From Bradyrhizobium lablabi (GTDB lineage Bacteria; Pseudomonadota; Alphaproteobacteria; Rhizobiales; Xanthobacteraceae): a DNA stretch of 64,000 nucleotides. The position numbers and the translations under genes were made by a program. This document shows, piece by piece, positions 61,288-64,000 of the stretch. A model generated the notes under the pieces. That model was given only the letters and a program-made list of their open reading frames with translations, did not search any database and had not been told where the DNA came from. The stretch's first letter is position 1, and every line of letters starts with the position of its first letter. The stretch lies in NCBI RefSeq assembly GCF_018131005.1, contig NZ_JAFCJK010000006.1, positions 1-64,000 on the forward strand, written 5' to 3'.

Positions 61288-62703
61288 CTACGCTGTCCCG
61301 GCCGCCCTGAATTGGGCACTTGCCCGCTGCAGGTTCTGCGGCATGCTCATCAACAGCGCCTTGCGGTCGGCGACCGCGTTGTGGAATTGCTCGAGCGCAA
61401 TGTTGAATGCGGTCAGCGTGCCCTGCTCGATCGCGCCATGTTCGAAGCACACCAGCGTGTCGCGCAGGATGTCGTCGGCTTCCGCCTGCATCTGGTCGAG
61501 CTCGTCGGTCGAATCGCTGTGCCGCGCGGTCTTCAGCATTTCAAGCAGCCGCTCGCGCTGCGAGCTGTTGGTGTTCCGCTCGTCCTGCTTGAGGTAACCG
61601 GCGAACCAGGCGCCCGCGGAGCCCATCGCGGAGAGCGCCATCAGGCTCCACCAGATGTAATCGCTGTAGCGGTCGAGGAAGGTCTTTTCCTCGCCATCGA
61701 CAAAGGCCGCCGCGCCCGGATGGACCGGGATGGTGGCATCCTTGTCGGTGTCGGGCGTTTCGATCTTGGCCGCCAGCGGGAAGTCGTTCTTGAGCGACTG
61801 CCGGATCGAGAACAATTGTCGCGTGAACGCCGCCACCGTCGATTCGGACAAGCCCCTTCGGGCGACGATGTGATGGGCGAAGCTGATGGTCTTGACCTCG
61901 TCCTCGGGCCGGTCAGCGGCGCCGAGTGAGCCGGCGGGGATTTCGGTGGCCTCGTAGGCCGGATGGTTTTGCGCGATCGCCTCCGCCGCGTCGATGGAAA
62001 GGAAGGTGGGCACGCCGCCTTCGCGGGTCGATGCCGCGATCGCGTCGATCGTAATCTTGCTGTTGGCGGGCCCTGCCGCCAGATAGGCGTCGGCCTTCTG
62101 GTTGCGGATCGCGTCCCCCGCTTCATTGGCCGGGAACTGAATGACCTCGACCTTCGCCGGGTCGACGCCATATTGCACCAGGATTGTCTTCAGCAGATTG
62201 ACGTTTGCCGCGGTGCGGCCGACGACACCAACCTTGTGGCCGGCGAGCTGCGCGATCTTGGTGATCTTTGCGGCCTTCCTGCCCCTGCCCTTCGCGGCGG
62301 GCGGAACCCACAGCACAACGACATTCTTGCGCAATGTCGCGACCGCTTGGGCGTTTTTCGGCACTTCGAGATCGCCGCGAATGATGGCGAGGTCGGCCTT
62401 CCCGTCAGCGAGGGTCTGCGCGCTCGCGGTGGCGCCATCGGTCTGCACCGGGCGGAGCCGGACCTGGCTATTCTGCTGATTGTTGAAGGCCTGCGCCAGC
62501 GTCTGCACCACCCTCAGGTCGTCGCTGTTGGGAGGCCCGACCGCGATCCGCAGGGTCACCGGGCGCACCGCGAAATAATAGCCCGCGACCAGTGCGCCGA
62601 TAATGGCCAGCGCGCCCGCAATCAGCACGAATGTCAGCCGCCGCCTGGCCGAACGGGGTGGTGGCTTGGGCGATGTGGCGGCAGGGCCGGGGCCGTCGGT
62701 CAT
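61288..62703 (-). CDS. TAXI-family TRAP-type solute receptor with membrane anchor
   Basis: The 471-residue protein has one N-terminal membrane helix (LTFVLIAGALAIIGALVAGYY) after a basic Pro-rich lead, then a TAXI periplasmic binding domain (VTLRIAVGPPNSDDLRVVQTL, ADLAIIRGDLEVPKNAQ). A second helix (WWSLMALSAMGSAGAWFAGY) and a helical cytoplasmic-type tail come after it. TAXI receptors usually serve TRAP transporters for organic acids, but no DctQ/M genes are adjacent, and the membrane-tethered form with a C-terminal tail suggests a sensor or an orphan receptor. Confidence 0.82.
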   Translation of the reverse strand: MTDGPGPAATSPKPPPRSARRRLTFVLIAGALAIIGALVAGYYFAVRPVTLRIAVGPPNSDDLRVVQTLAQAFNNQQNSQVRLRPVQTDGATASAQTLADGKADLAIIRGDLEVPKNAQAVATLRKNVVVLWVPPAAKGRGRKAAKITKIAQLAGHKVGVVGRTAANVNLLKTILVQYGVDPAKVEVIQFPANEAGDAIRNQKADAYLAAGPANSKITIDAIAASTREGGVPTFLSIDAAEAIAQNHPAYEATEIPAGSLGAADRPEDEVKTISFAHHIVARRGLSESTVAAFTRQLFSIRQSLKNDFPLAAKIETPDTDKDATIPVHPGAAAFVDGEEKTFLDRYSDYIWWSLMALSAMGSAGAWFAGYLKQDERNTNSSQRERLLEMLKTARHSDSTDELDQMQAEADDILRDTLVCFEHGAIEQGTLTAFNIALEQFHNAVADRKALLMSMPQNLQRASAQFRAAGTA

Positions 62704-62927
62704 CGATCTCGCAAACTATCGTTTGAGCTCAATTTCAAACTACCAACGCGGTTTGGTCGTCCAATTGTAGCAAATTCCCTGCGGCGGCGCTGTTACATCT
62801 GCGTCATGGTTACCAGCGGCCATAGGACGCGATGCCAGCCTTCGATTCCGGCACGGATCCCATTCCCGGGAGTGCTGTTAAGCTGGAGCGTGGTACGTCC
62901 AGGGTCGGCTCAAACGGGAGGTTGGCA

Positions 62928-63233
62928 ATGATCGAACGGCTGTCAGCGGAAGCGAGAAAGGCGGCGCTTTGGGAACTTTCCGGCTGGTCCGAGACGCCCG
63001 GCCGCGAGGCGATCGCAAGGACGTTTGTGTTCAAGGATTTCAACGAGGCCTTCGGCTTCATGTGTCGCGCCGCGCTGGTCGCGGAGAAAAACGACCATCA
63101 CCCCGAATGGAAGAACGTCTACAAGACGGTCGAGGTCGTGCTGGCGACGCACGATGTCGGCGGAGTCACCAAGCGGGATATCGATCTTGCCAAGGCCATG
63201 AACGCGATCGCAAGGCAACTCGGGATCGGATAA
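62928..63233 (+). CDS. phhB: Pterin-4a-carbinolamine dehydratase
   Basis: The 101-residue enzyme has the catalytic histidine motif KNDHHPEWKNVYKTVEV, and a second one in THDVGGVTKRDIDLAKAM. These are the marks of 4a-hydroxytetrahydrobiopterin dehydratase, which recycles the pterin cofactor of phenylalanine hydroxylase. GGGAGG lies just before the ATG at 62928, so the start is well supported over the in-frame 62832. No phhA is visible nearby, so it may serve another pterin enzyme or act as a regulator such as DCoH. Confidence 0.92.
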   Translation: MIERLSAEARKAALWELSGWSETPGREAIARTFVFKDFNEAFGFMCRAALVAEKNDHHPEWKNVYKTVEVVLATHDVGGVTKRDIDLAKAMNAIARQLGIG

Positions 63234-63318
63234 CTAACTGCCTTGCAGCGGCAATTTGACATCCCAGATTCAAGACAAGCCGCCGGAGTTCCGCCGTGCG
63301 GCGCCGGGGAACCGTCCG

Positions 63319-63696
63319 ATGGGATCAAGCGAACATGGCGTGGGTTTTGAGCCCGCCGACCGGCTGGCGCAGGACCGCGAAAGCGTGCGCCGCCGTTTCC
63401 GGAGCAAGTTCAAGAAGGTGGTGGCGCAACTGCCCTTCGCCGAAGATCTGCTCGCCGCGTATTATTGTGCCTTCGACCGGGAGACGCCGCGGCACGTCCA
63501 GGCGGGGCTGCTCGGCGCCGTGGCCTATTTCGTCCTGCCGTTCGACTTTGTGCCGGACATGCTCCCGATCCTCGGCTTCACCGACGATGCCGCGGTTCTT
63601 GCAACCGCGATCCGCATGGTGGCAAGCCACATCAGGCCGGAGCATCGTGACGCCGCGCGTGCCGCGCTGAAGCGCGGGACGGTCGCGGAGGAATGA
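63319..63696 (+). CDS. DUF1232 (YkvA) membrane protein
   Basis: The 125-residue protein carries the YkvA pattern: ETPRHVQAGLLGAVAYFVLP, then FDFVPDMLPILGFTDDAAVL, with one or two hydrophobic segments. DUF1232 proteins are small, widespread and without known function; this motif often faces the membrane. The ATG at 63319 (MGSSEHGVG) is preferred; a TTG at 63256 would extend it. It follows phhB by 85 bases. Confidence 0.85.
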   Translation: MGSSEHGVGFEPADRLAQDRESVRRRFRSKFKKVVAQLPFAEDLLAAYYCAFDRETPRHVQAGLLGAVAYFVLPFDFVPDMLPILGFTDDAAVLATAIRMVASHIRPEHRDAARAALKRGTVAEE

Positions 63697-64000
63697 GCCG
63701 CCGACGTGTCGACAGCGGAGATGCCCGCAACGCGATCGCGCTTGCACGCGAAGTGGATGCCGGTTCGCGTGAAGAAAACGCGTCAAAACAAGAATCTAGA
63801 GCTTTGGTTCCGATTCGATCAGAACCGATGAGGCTCTAAAGCGCGATGAGATCAGGATGAATCATCATCGCGCTTTAGCTTGTTGTTTGCGCACGATCTC
63901 CGCGCAAACGCTACGCGTTTGTCGCGAGGGAAAACCGCTACACACTTTTCCGGATCATGCTCTAGCGCCGTTCGTTCGGGCGCGCCTGGGCACGGGCGTT
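63697..64000. repeat. Intergenic end region with dispersed hairpins
   Basis: No gene was found in the last 304 bases. CTAAAGCGCGATGA and TCATCGCGCTTTAG (63836-63878) form a 14-bp stem. GTTTGCGC and GCGCAAAC (63885-63909) form a second hairpin, and AGAGC...GCTCT frames a third near 63798-63837. The AAAGCGCGATGA arms and the CGCTACGCGTTTG box are of the kind repeated many times in Bradyrhizobium intergenic DNA. Confidence 0.7.

Overview
The window is high-GC DNA from an alphaproteobacterium, most likely Bradyrhizobium or a close relative in the Nitrobacteraceae. This rests on the family content (DUF6894, TAXI-type TRAP receptor, PhoD with a Tat signal, a large trifunctional kinase), a FixK-like box, and dispersed palindromic repeats of the type common in that group. 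It is inferred by eye; no database search was run.

Region 1 (1 to 16 kb) is accessory. It opens inside a very large protein kinase/ATPase/GAF/PAS/histidine kinase. A DUF417 gene follows with cyanide-insensitive-type cydAB, converging on a type II NADH dehydrogenase, so this is an alternative respiratory module. It lies among decayed genes: a LysR regulator, a ferritin-like protein, a cytochrome P460 and a Dps with several frame changes. A polytopic membrane protein and a GT2 glycosyltransferase close the region.

Region 2 (16.6 to 24.4 kb) is an integrated element read on the minus strand. In transcription order it has a tyrosine integrase, an AlpA-type regulator, a DUF3102 protein, two tandem paralogs of unknown function, one more unknown protein and a primase-like/RepA-type helicase. 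Its last five genes are tightly packed, three of them within 8 bases or with ATGA overlaps. Past the helicase lies a cluster of GCTTCAC motifs, then a membrane-anchored nuclease. The integrase side ends at a 3'-half tRNA-Thr copy (24323-24378). A second copy (30231-30283) bounds a 5.9 kb cargo segment with a glycine-rich autotransporter, a broken phage-type gene and a Cys-rich repeat protein split by an in-frame TGA.

Region 3 (30.3 to 40 kb) is a surface-glycan-type cluster on the minus strand: membrane protein, GT2 glycosyltransferase, asparagine synthetase, three methyltransferases and a single-pass membrane protein, mostly overlapping or nearly so. Upstream lies a secreted-looking protein with nine 33-residue glycine-rich repeats.

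Region 4 (40.3 to 64 kb) looks like conserved chromosome: polysaccharide deacetylase, MFS transporter, cytochrome P450, class III cyclase, TerB, SDR, glutamine amidotransferase, tRNA-Ala(CGC), YggT, DUF167, folD, ppa, GNAT, hydrolase, DCC protein, amine oxidase, typA, a Crp-family regulator, response regulator, phoD, TAXI receptor, pterin dehydratase and DUF1232. Several dispersed palindromes sit between these genes.
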